Positions 16,674 to 24,705 of a stretch of DNA of 33,190 bases are shown piece by piece. The notes under the pieces were generated by a model. The model was given only the letters and a program-made list of their open reading frames with translations, did not search any database and was not told the DNA's origin. How positions within the stretch are numbered: position 1 is the stretch's first letter; every line of letters starts with the position of its first letter. A program made the translations under genes and the position numbers. The stretch is from an uncultured Bacteroides sp. (GTDB taxonomy: Bacteria > Bacteroidota > Bacteroidia > Bacteroidales > Bacteroidaceae): positions 1-33,190 of the forward strand of contig NZ_CABUHK010000065.1 in assembly GCF_902491285.1 (NCBI RefSeq), written 5' to 3'.

Positions 16674-18584
16674 ATGAAAGTTATGAAAACAATCCTGGCA
16701 AGCTTTGCATTGTTATTATCCGTCGTTTCAACAGCACAGACCATTAATGGTTCTCCTGCCCAAACAACCGGCAATGCCCATTTCACAAATGAGACATCTC
16801 CTCTCCAATCAATCAGAGGCAACTGGTTCAGAGCGGATATTCCTAACCAATGGGAGTATGGTATCTACGATTCCGTATGCATCATACAGAACCGGATGTT
16901 TACCAATAAAAGCATACACAAAAGAGACGATTGCATCGAACTGACTGTACAAGACAAGAAAAATTCCGGTATAGAGACGCTATTATTCACCCCTCAGCCA
17001 AACGGAGATTATCTGATTAAATTCAAAGGCACCGATGAACTGCCATACACAAAAGAGACAAACAACAAACCTCTGATGACAACTGAAGCGGACTTTAAAG
17101 AATTCATACGCAAAGATACCGCTTATCTACAAGGTTATATAGACAAGCATGATTCTGAAACGGCTACTACCAGCCTATTGATAAGTAATGAACTTACAAG
17201 AGAAGACTACCCCACGATAGTCAACATAAATCCTGACGGCAGCTTTGAATGTAAACTTGTACTCAATTATCCGATAGAAAATCTCATACAGATAGGTAAC
17301 CATCACATTTCATTTTATATAGAACCCGGACAGACATTATCCATATATGTTGATGACAAAGGCAGTTATGATAACATTAAAATGATGGGACCTTCTGCCG
17401 CCCTTTCACAAATGTATGATAGGCTGAATGATTTAATAAGATACGATAATGACGTATTTACAAAAGGAAGAAACGGATTTTCACCTGACCTGTTCAAGAA
17501 AGAGATACAAGCTGCATCTGCCAAACTCAACCAGACCGGTGACTCATTAATACAAATCTACACAACATCTCCCAAAGCGATTCATCTGATTAAAAACAAG
17601 TTAGCATTGGAGAAAGGGAAGATTCTTTTAAACCTTATGGCATATAGGAGTGCTTTTGCGGAACGGGATACCACCAATCAGGCATTGAAGATAAAAGTGG
17701 GAAATGATTATTATGATTTCCTGAAAGATATATCCTTGAACGACGAATCATTGCTTGCAGATAAGGGATATAGAGAGTTTATCAATCGGTTTGAGTTCAT
17801 GCCTCCACTGCGTGAAGTTCAGAACGATGCTTATGAAAAAAAGTTTTTCTCTCCTTCTACAGACAAAGAGGGACCGAACATTTCGAACAGGAAACAGGAT
17901 GGGCAAACGCTTGATAAAGCCAAAGAATATCTGACAAAAGGAGATTCAGTAATCAACCTGTTAAGCGGTCAGACAAATAGCTTTCTTTGGCAAACCACGC
18001 TCGTACGCCGTTTGCAATTCGATTTAAAAGCATATAATACCTTTTCCGCAGCAAAGAGACATATAAATATTCTGAATAAGTATCTCACATACCCTATTCT
18101 GATTGCTGAAACGAATCGTATATTCGACAACATCTTTTCAAAGAAAGCTGATAAGACCTATCAGTTAGCGGAAGGAAAAGCTACTGAAATTTTTCGGAAT
18201 ATCATCAAAGCACATTCCGGCAAGATGTTGTTTATCGACTTTTGGGCTACAAGTTGCGGCGGATGCAGGGAAGGTATCGAAGCCACCGCACAATTACGTG
18301 AAGACTATAAGAACCATCCCCAATTCCAGTTCATCTATATCACGGACGAACGTTCATCCCCGAAGAAAACATACGATGAATATGTAGCAAAGAATCTGCA
18401 AGGAGAAAGTTCATACCGGATCAGTGAGAGTGAATTCATATATCTCCGCGAATTATTCAAGTTCAACGCCATCCCCCATTATGAATTGATACAAAAAGAT
18501 GGTAGTGTGACAATTAATCCTCCGACAGCATGGGAGCTTGAGGAGTATATACAGAAACATTTCAAGAAATCCAATGAATTGTAA
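16674..18584 (+). CDS. Large exported TlpA-like thioredoxin-fold protein
   Basis: 636 residues from the ATG at 16674. A GTG at 16656 in frame is less likely because it lies before the signal-peptide n-region, and an ATG at 16683 is equally plausible. A cleavable signal peptide (KTILASFALLLSVVSTAQ) targets it to the envelope. The first 500 residues are beta-rich then helical and match no family I can name. The C-terminal domain (about 505-636) is thioredoxin-like: MLFIDFWATSCGGCREG with redox Cys528 and Cys531, and FNAIPHYEL with the cis-Pro. The CGGC active site differs from the usual CPPC/CGPC. Bacteroides have many TlpA-like proteins of this layout, thought to reduce or isomerise disulfides in the periplasm. 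It appears monocistronic. Confidence 0.83.
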   Translation: MKVMKTILASFALLLSVVSTAQTINGSPAQTTGNAHFTNETSPLQSIRGNWFRADIPNQWEYGIYDSVCIIQNRMFTNKSIHKRDDCIELTVQDKKNSGIETLLFTPQPNGDYLIKFKGTDELPYTKETNNKPLMTTEADFKEFIRKDTAYLQGYIDKHDSETATTSLLISNELTREDYPTIVNINPDGSFECKLVLNYPIENLIQIGNHHISFYIEPGQTLSIYVDDKGSYDNIKMMGPSAALSQMYDRLNDLIRYDNDVFTKGRNGFSPDLFKKEIQAASAKLNQTGDSLIQIYTTSPKAIHLIKNKLALEKGKILLNLMAYRSAFAERDTTNQALKIKVGNDYYDFLKDISLNDESLLADKGYREFINRFEFMPPLREVQNDAYEKKFFSPSTDKEGPNISNRKQDGQTLDKAKEYLTKGDSVINLLSGQTNSFLWQTTLVRRLQFDLKAYNTFSAAKRHINILNKYLTYPILIAETNRIFDNIFSKKADKTYQLAEGKATEIFRNIIKAHSGKMLFIDFWATSCGGCREGIEATAQLREDYKNHPQFQFIYITDERSSPKKTYDEYVAKNLQGESSYRISESEFIYLRELFKFNAIPHYELIQKDGSVTINPPTAWELEEYIQKHFKKSNEL

Positions 18585-18610
18585 GATATGAATGAATTGT
18601 ATAAGATATG
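18573..18610 (+). repeat. Tandem duplication across the stop codon of the TlpA-like gene
   Basis: AATGAATTGTAAGATATG (18573-18590) is followed directly by AATGAATTGTATAAGATATG (18591-18610). The copies differ by a TA insertion, and the first contains the stop codon. Confidence 0.8.
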
Positions 18611-18685
18611 ACAGAAAAATCCTCGCTTGTATTGAAAGAAAGTATAAAAAGATGACGCAAAGCAAATAATCGGTTAGATTTTGCC

Positions 18686-18693
18686 TACCTTTG
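18686..18693 (+). promoter_or_regulatory. -7 box of the corA-like gene
   Basis: TACCTTTG, a perfect TAnnTTTG match, about 140 bases upstream of the transporter ATG. This implies a leader long enough for regulation. Confidence 0.6.
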
Positions 18694-18699
18694 CACCGC

Positions 18700-18832
18700 T
18701 TTTAAATTAAATCATAGAAATATGGACGATTCAAACCCACGAACGTGCACAACTAGTATTAATTAAAGCGGACAGAGTCATTGGAATTTTGATGTCTCTG
18801 CTCGTGCTAAACAAACGAAAGGAGACAATAAG
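18700..18832 (+). promoter_or_regulatory. Leader of the corA-like gene with a 14-codon upstream ORF
   Basis: The leader holds an ATG at 18722 that reads MDDSNPRTCTTSIN and stops at 18766. It is followed by a possible CAGAG/CTCTG hairpin near 18774-18800 and then by an AAAGGAGA ribosome-binding site (18818-18825), eight bases before the ATG. A strong Shine-Dalgarno sequence is unusual for this genome. Whether the short ORF is translated is unknown. Confidence 0.4.
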
Positions 18833-19762
18833 ATGAGAACGTATCTTTATTGTGAGGTCGGCTTTGTGGAAAAGACACAATGGCTTCCCAACAGTTGGGT
18901 AAATGTAGTATGCCCGAATGATGATGACTTTGAATTTCTGACTAAAACACTCAATGTTCCCGAATCATTTCTTGATGATATTGCCGATACGGACGAACGT
19001 CCGCGCACGGATACGGAGGGTAACTGGCTGCTTACCATTCTGCGTATTCCTGTGCAAAGCAAGGAGAACGGCAGTCTGCCTTTCGGTACTGTACCGATTG
19101 GTATTATCACAAATAATGAAATCATTGTATCCGTATGTTATTACAACACTGATTTACTGCCGGACTTTATCGAGCATACCCGCAGAAAGGGAATCGTTGT
19201 CCGTAATAAGCTCGATCTGATTTTCCGGCTTATCTACTCTTCTGCCGTATGGTTTCTGAAATATCTGAAACAAATCAATCTGGATATCAGTGCCGCAGAA
19301 AAAGAGTTGGAGCGCAGTATTCGCAACGAAGACCTACTTCGCCTGATGAGGTTACAGAAGACATTAGTTTATTTCAATACTTCCATCCGAGGAAATGAAG
19401 TAATGATAGGCAAGTTAAAAACGATTTTCCAAGATACGGATTATCTGGATACGGAATTAGTGGAAGACGTAATTATCGAATTGAAACAGGCGCTTAATAC
19501 GGTAAATATTTACAGCGACATTCTCACGGGAACAATGGATGCTTTTGCCTCTATTATCTCGAATAATGTGAATACAATCATGAAACGCATGACCAGCTTG
19601 TCAATAGTCCTGATGCTTCCGACATTGATTGCCAGTTTCTATGGCATGAATGTGGATATTCATTTGGAAGAAGTACCTTTCGCTTTCTCTCTGATTGTAC
19701 TCTTCTCCATCGGATTATCTACGCTGGCATTCGTGATATTCCGGAAGATTAAGTGGTTCTGA
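18833..19762 (+). CDS. corA: CorA-family divalent cation transporter
   Basis: Homopentameric inner-membrane channel of the CorA family, taking up Mg2+ and sometimes Co2+ or Ni2+. 309 residues, the normal length. An N-terminal cytoplasmic alpha/beta domain (1-130) leads into long helices (about 130-250). The first membrane helix (about 252-271) ends in the signature YGMNVD with Gly-Met-Asn at 271-273. The second helix (about 282-303) ends in a basic tail FRKIKWF. The periplasmic loop between the helices is acidic (DIHLEEVP), as in other members. The gene is monocistronic, with its own promoter and leader, and it converges with the DUF5723 gene. Confidence 0.93.
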   Translation: MRTYLYCEVGFVEKTQWLPNSWVNVVCPNDDDFEFLTKTLNVPESFLDDIADTDERPRTDTEGNWLLTILRIPVQSKENGSLPFGTVPIGIITNNEIIVSVCYYNTDLLPDFIEHTRRKGIVVRNKLDLIFRLIYSSAVWFLKYLKQINLDISAAEKELERSIRNEDLLRLMRLQKTLVYFNTSIRGNEVMIGKLKTIFQDTDYLDTELVEDVIIELKQALNTVNIYSDILTGTMDAFASIISNNVNTIMKRMTSLSIVLMLPTLIASFYGMNVDIHLEEVPFAFSLIVLFSIGLSTLAFVIFRKIKWF

Positions 19763-19771
19763 TATAAAAAA

Positions 19772-19803
19772 CAGCCTGTCATCTAATCACAGATAACAGG
19801 CTG
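19772..19803. terminator. Bidirectional terminator between corA and the DUF5723 gene
   Basis: CAGCCTGT (19772-19779) pairs with ACAGGCTG (19796-19803), extended by ATCT/AGAT. On the minus strand a TTTTTT run follows at once. On the plus strand a T run begins about 10 bases later. Confidence 0.82.
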
Positions 19804-19875
19804 ACATTATACGTTTTTACTTCGATAGAGAATTAATTAAAAGAGAATGTTTAGAGAGAGAAATTAAATTCTATT

Positions 19876-21327
19876 TTATCCTTGTTTACTTACTTTTCTT
19901 TTATTCAATGGGATAGAAACTCCCAAGAAAGCATTACAGCATTTTGTATTATTTCCAAAGAACATATAATCAGTTCCTACAAAAAGAGGACCTAACTTCA
20001 ACGCCAAACCGACAGACTTACCTGCACTCTGAATCATAGAATAGCTTACAGCAAAATTGAAATAATTTTTCGGGCGGATATTAGCAGACAAAGTCAGTTC
20101 AGACATCGTTTTCGGTTTTGTAAAACGTGTTGTAGAAAGGGCACCTACTACCAACCAATTATTCAATAGAGCATATTCAGCACCAAACACCATCGTAGAA
20201 TGCAACCAAGTCTTACGGGACTTTGCACCTGTTTCGTCCATTTCCATATGTAACATGTCATAGTTCAAGATTTCACCGCTAGACACAATATCCGCGAATT
20301 TCTCAATGTCACCTTCATTACGACTATCAAAAGAAAGGCCGTCAGTATTTGCTCTTGCCACACTTGTGCTCCCTTTAGACCAAGAAATAAAGCCTAAATC
20401 AAGCAGAGCAGCAGATACCGTCAAGTTATCCAACAGTTTATACGATGCCCCCAAGTCGATGGCAGCACCATAACCTGCGATTCCCATGTCACCTGTTTCA
20501 AAATCGAAATCATCAATATACCCCTCATCACCTTTGCGCAAATTCAATCCCTTGAAGGAACTCTCCAATGACGCTTCTACATCAATATTGGCAGTACCAT
20601 GAATCTTGGCAATCTGTTCTGGAGTCAAATTACTCCAATCTGTATCCGCAGTTACACCACTAAATTCAGTGTTCACTCCAATACTCTTAACATCCAATTT
20701 CAAGTTACCAATACCCAATAAAGCTTTTAGCTTACCACCAACAGTTAATCGATCATTTATTTGGCGAGCATATCCTAGTCCAATTTCAGCATAAGAATTG
20801 ATTTCCAAACTTTCTTTCCCAATCTGGCGGTCAAAATTGCTCCAATCAAGACTTTCAAAATCCACTCCATTCATTTCACGCATAAAAGAGAACATAGATT
20901 TAGGAATAGAAGCACCCATATCCATCCTTAATCCTACATTAAAAGACCAAAAGTTCCTTCCTTTATACCAACCAGCAGACAATATATCTGTATTTAAGTT
21001 TATATTTAACTGGTTGTCATCTTTCAGTCTTTTCATAAAATCATCACTCGTAAAGTAATCACTTCCTTCGCTATTATCTATAATATCCTTAATATCTTGA
21101 TATCCAAAAGATTTAGAAGATGCAGAAACATTAAAAGAACCAATTACAGGAAGATTAAAGTATCCACGCCCCGGTGATAAAGCCGGATTTAGTTGTTGCC
21201 GATAATGAACACCTTCCATAAAATAAGAAGTACGTAAGAACTGTGCATTTGCAGAAAGAGCGCAAATCAACATGATAGAAAACACCCCAATAATTCTAAA
21301 AGAGCATAATAGCTTGTTTGTTGCCAT
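19876..21327 (-). CDS. DUF5723 family outer-membrane beta-barrel protein
   Basis: 483 residues from the ATG at 21327. An in-frame TTG at 21363 is rejected because it overlaps the -7 box. A signal peptide (IIGVFSIMLICALSANAQ) precedes a mature part of alternating amphipathic strands with many Gly, Asn and aromatic residues (AEIGLGYARQINDRLTVGGK, NLTVSAALLDLGFISWS, NYFNFAVSYSMIQSAGKSVG). The start HYRQQLNPALSP, shortly after the signal peptide, resembles the PorV/PorP-like barrels of Bacteroidetes. Function is unknown; no transport partner is adjacent. It is a monocistronic gene with its own terminator. Confidence 0.82.
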   Translation of the reverse strand: MATNKLLCSFRIIGVFSIMLICALSANAQFLRTSYFMEGVHYRQQLNPALSPGRGYFNLPVIGSFNVSASSKSFGYQDIKDIIDNSEGSDYFTSDDFMKRLKDDNQLNINLNTDILSAGWYKGRNFWSFNVGLRMDMGASIPKSMFSFMREMNGVDFESLDWSNFDRQIGKESLEINSYAEIGLGYARQINDRLTVGGKLKALLGIGNLKLDVKSIGVNTEFSGVTADTDWSNLTPEQIAKIHGTANIDVEASLESSFKGLNLRKGDEGYIDDFDFETGDMGIAGYGAAIDLGASYKLLDNLTVSAALLDLGFISWSKGSTSVARANTDGLSFDSRNEGDIEKFADIVSSGEILNYDMLHMEMDETGAKSRKTWLHSTMVFGAEYALLNNWLVVGALSTTRFTKPKTMSELTLSANIRPKNYFNFAVSYSMIQSAGKSVGLALKLGPLFVGTDYMFFGNNTKCCNAFLGVSIPLNKRKVSKQG

Positions 21328-21360
21328 GATTTTAAACTTTTTAATTCTTGTTACCGTTTG

Positions 21361-21368
21361 CAAATATA
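21361..21368 (-). promoter_or_regulatory. -7 box of the DUF5723 gene
   Basis: The minus strand reads TATATTTG, a perfect TAnnTTTG match, 34 bases upstream of the chosen ATG. It decides against the upstream TTG start. Confidence 0.55.
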
Positions 21369-21506
21369 TAGCATTTTAATAACAATTAAAAGCACTAAAC
21401 AACACTTTTCATCCTAAACAGGACAAAATCACGGTTATGTGTAACAAAATCGTGCTTATTCTGCAAAAAAATGTAGAAATTATAAGTCCGGAGAGAACAA
21501 ATAGCC

Positions 21507-22109
21507 CTAGAATCCCAAAGAAAGTTGTCCGTCTCCCAACAGATTAAACGTTAAACGATGATAAGGAGTTGTCCCACGTTCGGCAATGGCAGCACGGTGT
21601 TTCTTAGTCGGGTAACCTTTATTATGATTCCAATCGTAAAACGGATATTCCTTGTGGAGACGGTTCATATAGTCGTCTCTATAAGTTTTGGCTAAAATAG
21701 ATGCGGCTGCAATCGAAAGATATTTCCCATCTCCCTTTATTACTGTGGTATGAGGAATATCAGGATATTTATTAAAACGGTTTCCATCAATTAACAAATG
21801 CTGCGGACGGACAGCCAGTTGGTCGACAGCACGGTGCATGGCCAAGAAAGAAGCACGCAGGATATTTATCTCATCTATTTCTTCCGGTGAAACGACACCA
21901 ACCGCCCAGGCTATTGCTTCCTTTTCTATTACCTCACGCAATGCGTAGCGTTGTTTTTCCGTTAATTGCTTAGAGTCATTCAACAACTCATTTTTAAAGT
22001 CTTTCGGAAGAATCACAGCAGCGGCATATACCGCACCTGCCAGACAGCCACGACCAGCCTCATCGCATCCTGCTTCAATCAGATTCTCATTTAGATAAGG
22101 TAATAGCAT
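21507..22109 (-). CDS. rnhB: Ribonuclease HII
   Basis: Cytoplasmic endonuclease that cuts the RNA strand of RNA-DNA hybrids and removes misincorporated ribonucleotides. 200 residues, usual for type 2 RNase H. The catalytic motif [12 protein letters not shown] gives Asp16 and Glu17, and LLIDGNRF gives Asp108. [15 protein letters not shown] and [18 protein letters not shown] are conserved C-terminal elements, including the DSKQLT segment (45-50). It lies downstream of hppA but has its own candidate promoter after the hppA terminator. Confidence 0.97.
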   Translation of the reverse strand: MLLPYLNENLIEAGCDEAGRGCLAGAVYAAAVILPKDFKNELLNDSKQLTEKQRYALREVIEKEAIAWAVGVVSPEEIDEINILRASFLAMHRAVDQLAVRPQHLLIDGNRFNKYPDIPHTTVIKGDGKYLSIAAASILAKTYRDDYMNRLHKEYPFYDWNHNKGYPTKKHRAAIAERGTTPYHRLTFNLLGDGQLSLGF

Positions 22110-22153
22110 CTTTATTGTTTTTTATTCAGGTACAAATTATTTTTATTCAAGCA

Positions 22154-22161
22154 CAAAGGTA
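22154..22161 (-). promoter_or_regulatory. -7 box of the rnhB promoter
   Basis: The minus strand reads TACCTTTG, a perfect TAnnTTTG match, 45 bases upstream of the rnhB ATG. The expected -33 position falls inside the hppA terminator hairpin. Confidence 0.6.
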
Positions 22162-22173
22162 AAGGAAATAAAA

Positions 22174-22200
22174 AAAGGAGACTCGTTTTCTGTCTCCTTT
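22174..22200 (-). terminator. Rho-independent terminator of hppA
   Basis: AAAGGAGAC (22174-22182) pairs with GTCTCCTTT (22192-22200). On the minus strand the stem is followed by a long T run. It lies 22 bases after the hppA stop. Confidence 0.9.
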
Positions 22201-22221
22201 TTCTTGGTTATTCCTTACTTT

Positions 22222-24426
22222 TTAAAACAAACTCCAGGCAACAGTGAGCCCTGCCATCACAATGGCCACCATGCTCATCAGCTTTATCAGGATATTCAAG
22301 CTGGGGCCGGATGTATCTTTAAACGGGTCGCCTACCGTGTCACCGACTACGGTTGCTTTATGGACTTCGCTGCCTTTGCCGCCGAAATTGCCTTCTTCCA
22401 CATATTTCTTTGCGTTATCCCATGCACCGCCAGCATTAGCCATGAAGATAGCCAATACGAAACCACTGCTCAGACCACCAATCAACAGACCGAGTACACC
22501 GGGAACGCCGAAGATGAGTCCTGTCAAGATAGGAGCAATAATAGCAATCAGAGAAGGGACAACCATTTCGCGTTGTGCCCCCTTTGTCGAGATTTCGACA
22601 CAGCGTTCGTAATCCGGTTCCGCTTCTCCTGTCAGGATACCTTTTATTTCACGGAATTGGCGGCGCACTTCGTCCACCATATGCCCTGCAGCACGTCCTA
22701 CCGCATTCATCGTCAAGCCACAGAACAGGAAAGCCATCATCGAACCTAGGAACATACCCGAAAGGACTTTCGGATTCATCAAGTTCACTTCATAATAGTT
22801 CATAAAGTCAATGAAAGTAGCATTTGCCACACTGATTGAATTTCCGTCCGGGAAAGTCAAGTCCACACTCCCGAGACGGGTCAATCCGATGCGTATTTCT
22901 TCAATATACGATGCCAACAAAGCCAAACCGGTCAATGCAGCAGATCCGATTGCAAAACCTTTTCCTGTCGCAGCAGTCGTATTTCCGAGAGAGTCGAGTG
23001 CATCAGTACGTTTGCGGACTTCCTCACCCAAGCCTGCCATTTCCGCATTACCGCCTGCATTATCGGCTATCGGACCGTAGGCATCCGTTGCCAATGTAAT
23101 ACCTAGTGTGGAAAGCATACCGACAGCAGCAATACCGATTCCATACAAGCCCATACCGACATTGTCGAAATCACCGCCGGAAGCCAACAAATAAGAAGCA
23201 ATGATGCCCACGACCACGGCAATCACAGGAATAGCTGTAGAAAGCATACCCAGACCGATGCCGGAGATAATCACCGTGGCAGAGCCGGTCTTGCCGCTTT
23301 CACTCAGTTTCTGAGTGGGACGATAAGACTGGGAAGTATAATATTCCGTAGAACGTCCGATGACAATGCCGACTACCAGACCGACTACTACGGCACAAGA
23401 AATCAGCGCCCAGTTATCGAGTTGCAAAAGCCACAGTATAAGGAACGTAGCAATGACGATAAGCACAGAACTTAGGTTTGTACCGAATGCCAACGAGCCC
23501 AGCAAGTCTTTCATCTTCGCGTTCTCTTTGGTACGGACAGCAAATATACCTATAATAGAAAGGATAATGCCTACAGCCGCAATCAACATCGGAGCAATAA
23601 CAGCTTTGAACTGCATCACTGTATCCGCAGAATGGATAAAGGCGGCAGCACCCAAGGCCGCCGTTGCCAGGATAGAACCACAGTAAGATTCATATAAATC
23701 GGCTCCCATACCGGCTACGTCACCTACGTTATCACCTACATTATCGGCAATAGTGGCAGGGTTGCGCGGGTCGTCTTCGGGGATTCCGGCTTCCACCTTA
23801 CCCACTAGGTCGGCTCCGACATCGGCAGCCTTTGTATAGATACCACCACCGACACGGGCAAAAAGTGCCTGAGTAGAAGCTCCCATACCGAAAGTAAGCA
23901 TTGTAGTGGTAATCACACAGAGTTTATGAGTAGGCGTGAGCGCATCGGCAGGAATCACTGCGTTCAGCAACAAGTACCAGAAAGAAATATCGAGCAAACC
24001 AAGACCGACTACAACAAGCCCCATCACCGCACCGCTTCGGAAAGCGATTCTCAATCCTGAGTTCAACGAGCTACGCGCTGCATTGGCGGTACGTGCCGAT
24101 GCGTAAGTTGCCGTTTTCATCCCCAGAAAACCGGAAAGACCGGAGAAGAAACCACCTGTCAGGAAAGCGATGGGAACCCATGCATTCTGAACGTGAAAGC
24201 CATAAGCCATAATTGAGAACAAAATTACCAGTCCCAAGAATACCCAGCCTACAATCTTGTATTGCTGTCTCAGGTAAGACATAGCGCCTTTGCGCACGGC
24301 AGCGGCAATTTTTATCATTTGGGGAGTACCTTCACTCTCCTTCATCATTTGCTTATGAAAATAATAAGCAAAGCAGAGGGCTAACACGGAAGCAACCGGA
24401 ACCAGCCAAAAAAGAATGCTATCCAT
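22222..24426 (-). CDS. hppA: Membrane-bound pyrophosphate-energised cation pump (K+-dependent type)
   Basis: Hydrolyses pyrophosphate and pumps Na+ and/or H+ across the inner membrane. 734 residues from the ATG at 24426 ([10 protein letters not shown]). The frame runs further upstream to 24558, but that extension is not hydrophobic in the expected way and has no good start. About 16 membrane helices are visible. The pyrophosphate site shows [59 protein letters not shown] and [32 protein letters not shown] has Ala where K+-independent enzymes carry Lys, which indicates a K+-dependent enzyme. A Bacteroides vulgatus homologue has been reported to pump both Na+ and H+; whether this one does is inference. 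Confidence 0.96.
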   Translation of the reverse strand: MDSILFWLVPVASVLALCFAYYFHKQMMKESEGTPQMIKIAAAVRKGAMSYLRQQYKIVGWVFLGLVILFSIMAYGFHVQNAWVPIAFLTGGFFSGLSGFLGMKTATYASARTANAARSSLNSGLRIAFRSGAVMGLVVVGLGLLDISFWYLLLNAVIPADALTPTHKLCVITTTMLTFGMGASTQALFARVGGGIYTKAADVGADLVGKVEAGIPEDDPRNPATIADNVGDNVGDVAGMGADLYESYCGSILATAALGAAAFIHSADTVMQFKAVIAPMLIAAVGIILSIIGIFAVRTKENAKMKDLLGSLAFGTNLSSVLIVIATFLILWLLQLDNWALISCAVVVGLVVGIVIGRSTEYYTSQSYRPTQKLSESGKTGSATVIISGIGLGMLSTAIPVIAVVVGIIASYLLASGGDFDNVGMGLYGIGIAAVGMLSTLGITLATDAYGPIADNAGGNAEMAGLGEEVRKRTDALDSLGNTTAATGKGFAIGSAALTGLALLASYIEEIRIGLTRLGSVDLTFPDGNSISVANATFIDFMNYYEVNLMNPKVLSGMFLGSMMAFLFCGLTMNAVGRAAGHMVDEVRRQFREIKGILTGEAEPDYERCVEISTKGAQREMVVPSLIAIIAPILTGLIFGVPGVLGLLIGGLSSGFVLAIFMANAGGAWDNAKKYVEEGNFGGKGSEVHKATVVGDTVGDPFKDTSGPSLNILIKLMSMVAIVMAGLTVAWSLF

Positions 24427-24641
24427 AGGATTAATTTTTAAAGGGTTTACGGTGGCTAAAATTATGGAAATCAAACGAAAAAAGCAAGTAAGAAAGAATA
24501 TTTCTGATAGAATACCGCCCGTTTCCAAAGAGGAAGCAGAGCAATATGCCTGAAACAATATGAATGGGAATTATTTACGCCCATTTACCATAGAATTTAG
24601 CGCCAGTATTAAATTCGAACTTATACATTATAAATTATTCC

Positions 24642-24649
24642 TATCTTTG
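24642..24649 (+). promoter_or_regulatory. -7 box of the GH36 gene
   Basis: TATCTTTG, a perfect TAnnTTTG match, 56 bases upstream of the alpha-galactosidase ATG. No clear -33 box. Confidence 0.6.
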
Positions 24650-24705
24650 AGCATTTTTATGTCCGTAAACTAACTAATACCCTATTAATTATTACTCAAA
24701 ACACC

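Noticed and set aside
24427..24558. N-terminal extension of the hppA frame
   Set aside because: The 44 extra residues do not resemble the family start; [10 protein letters not shown] at 24426 is the expected first helix.
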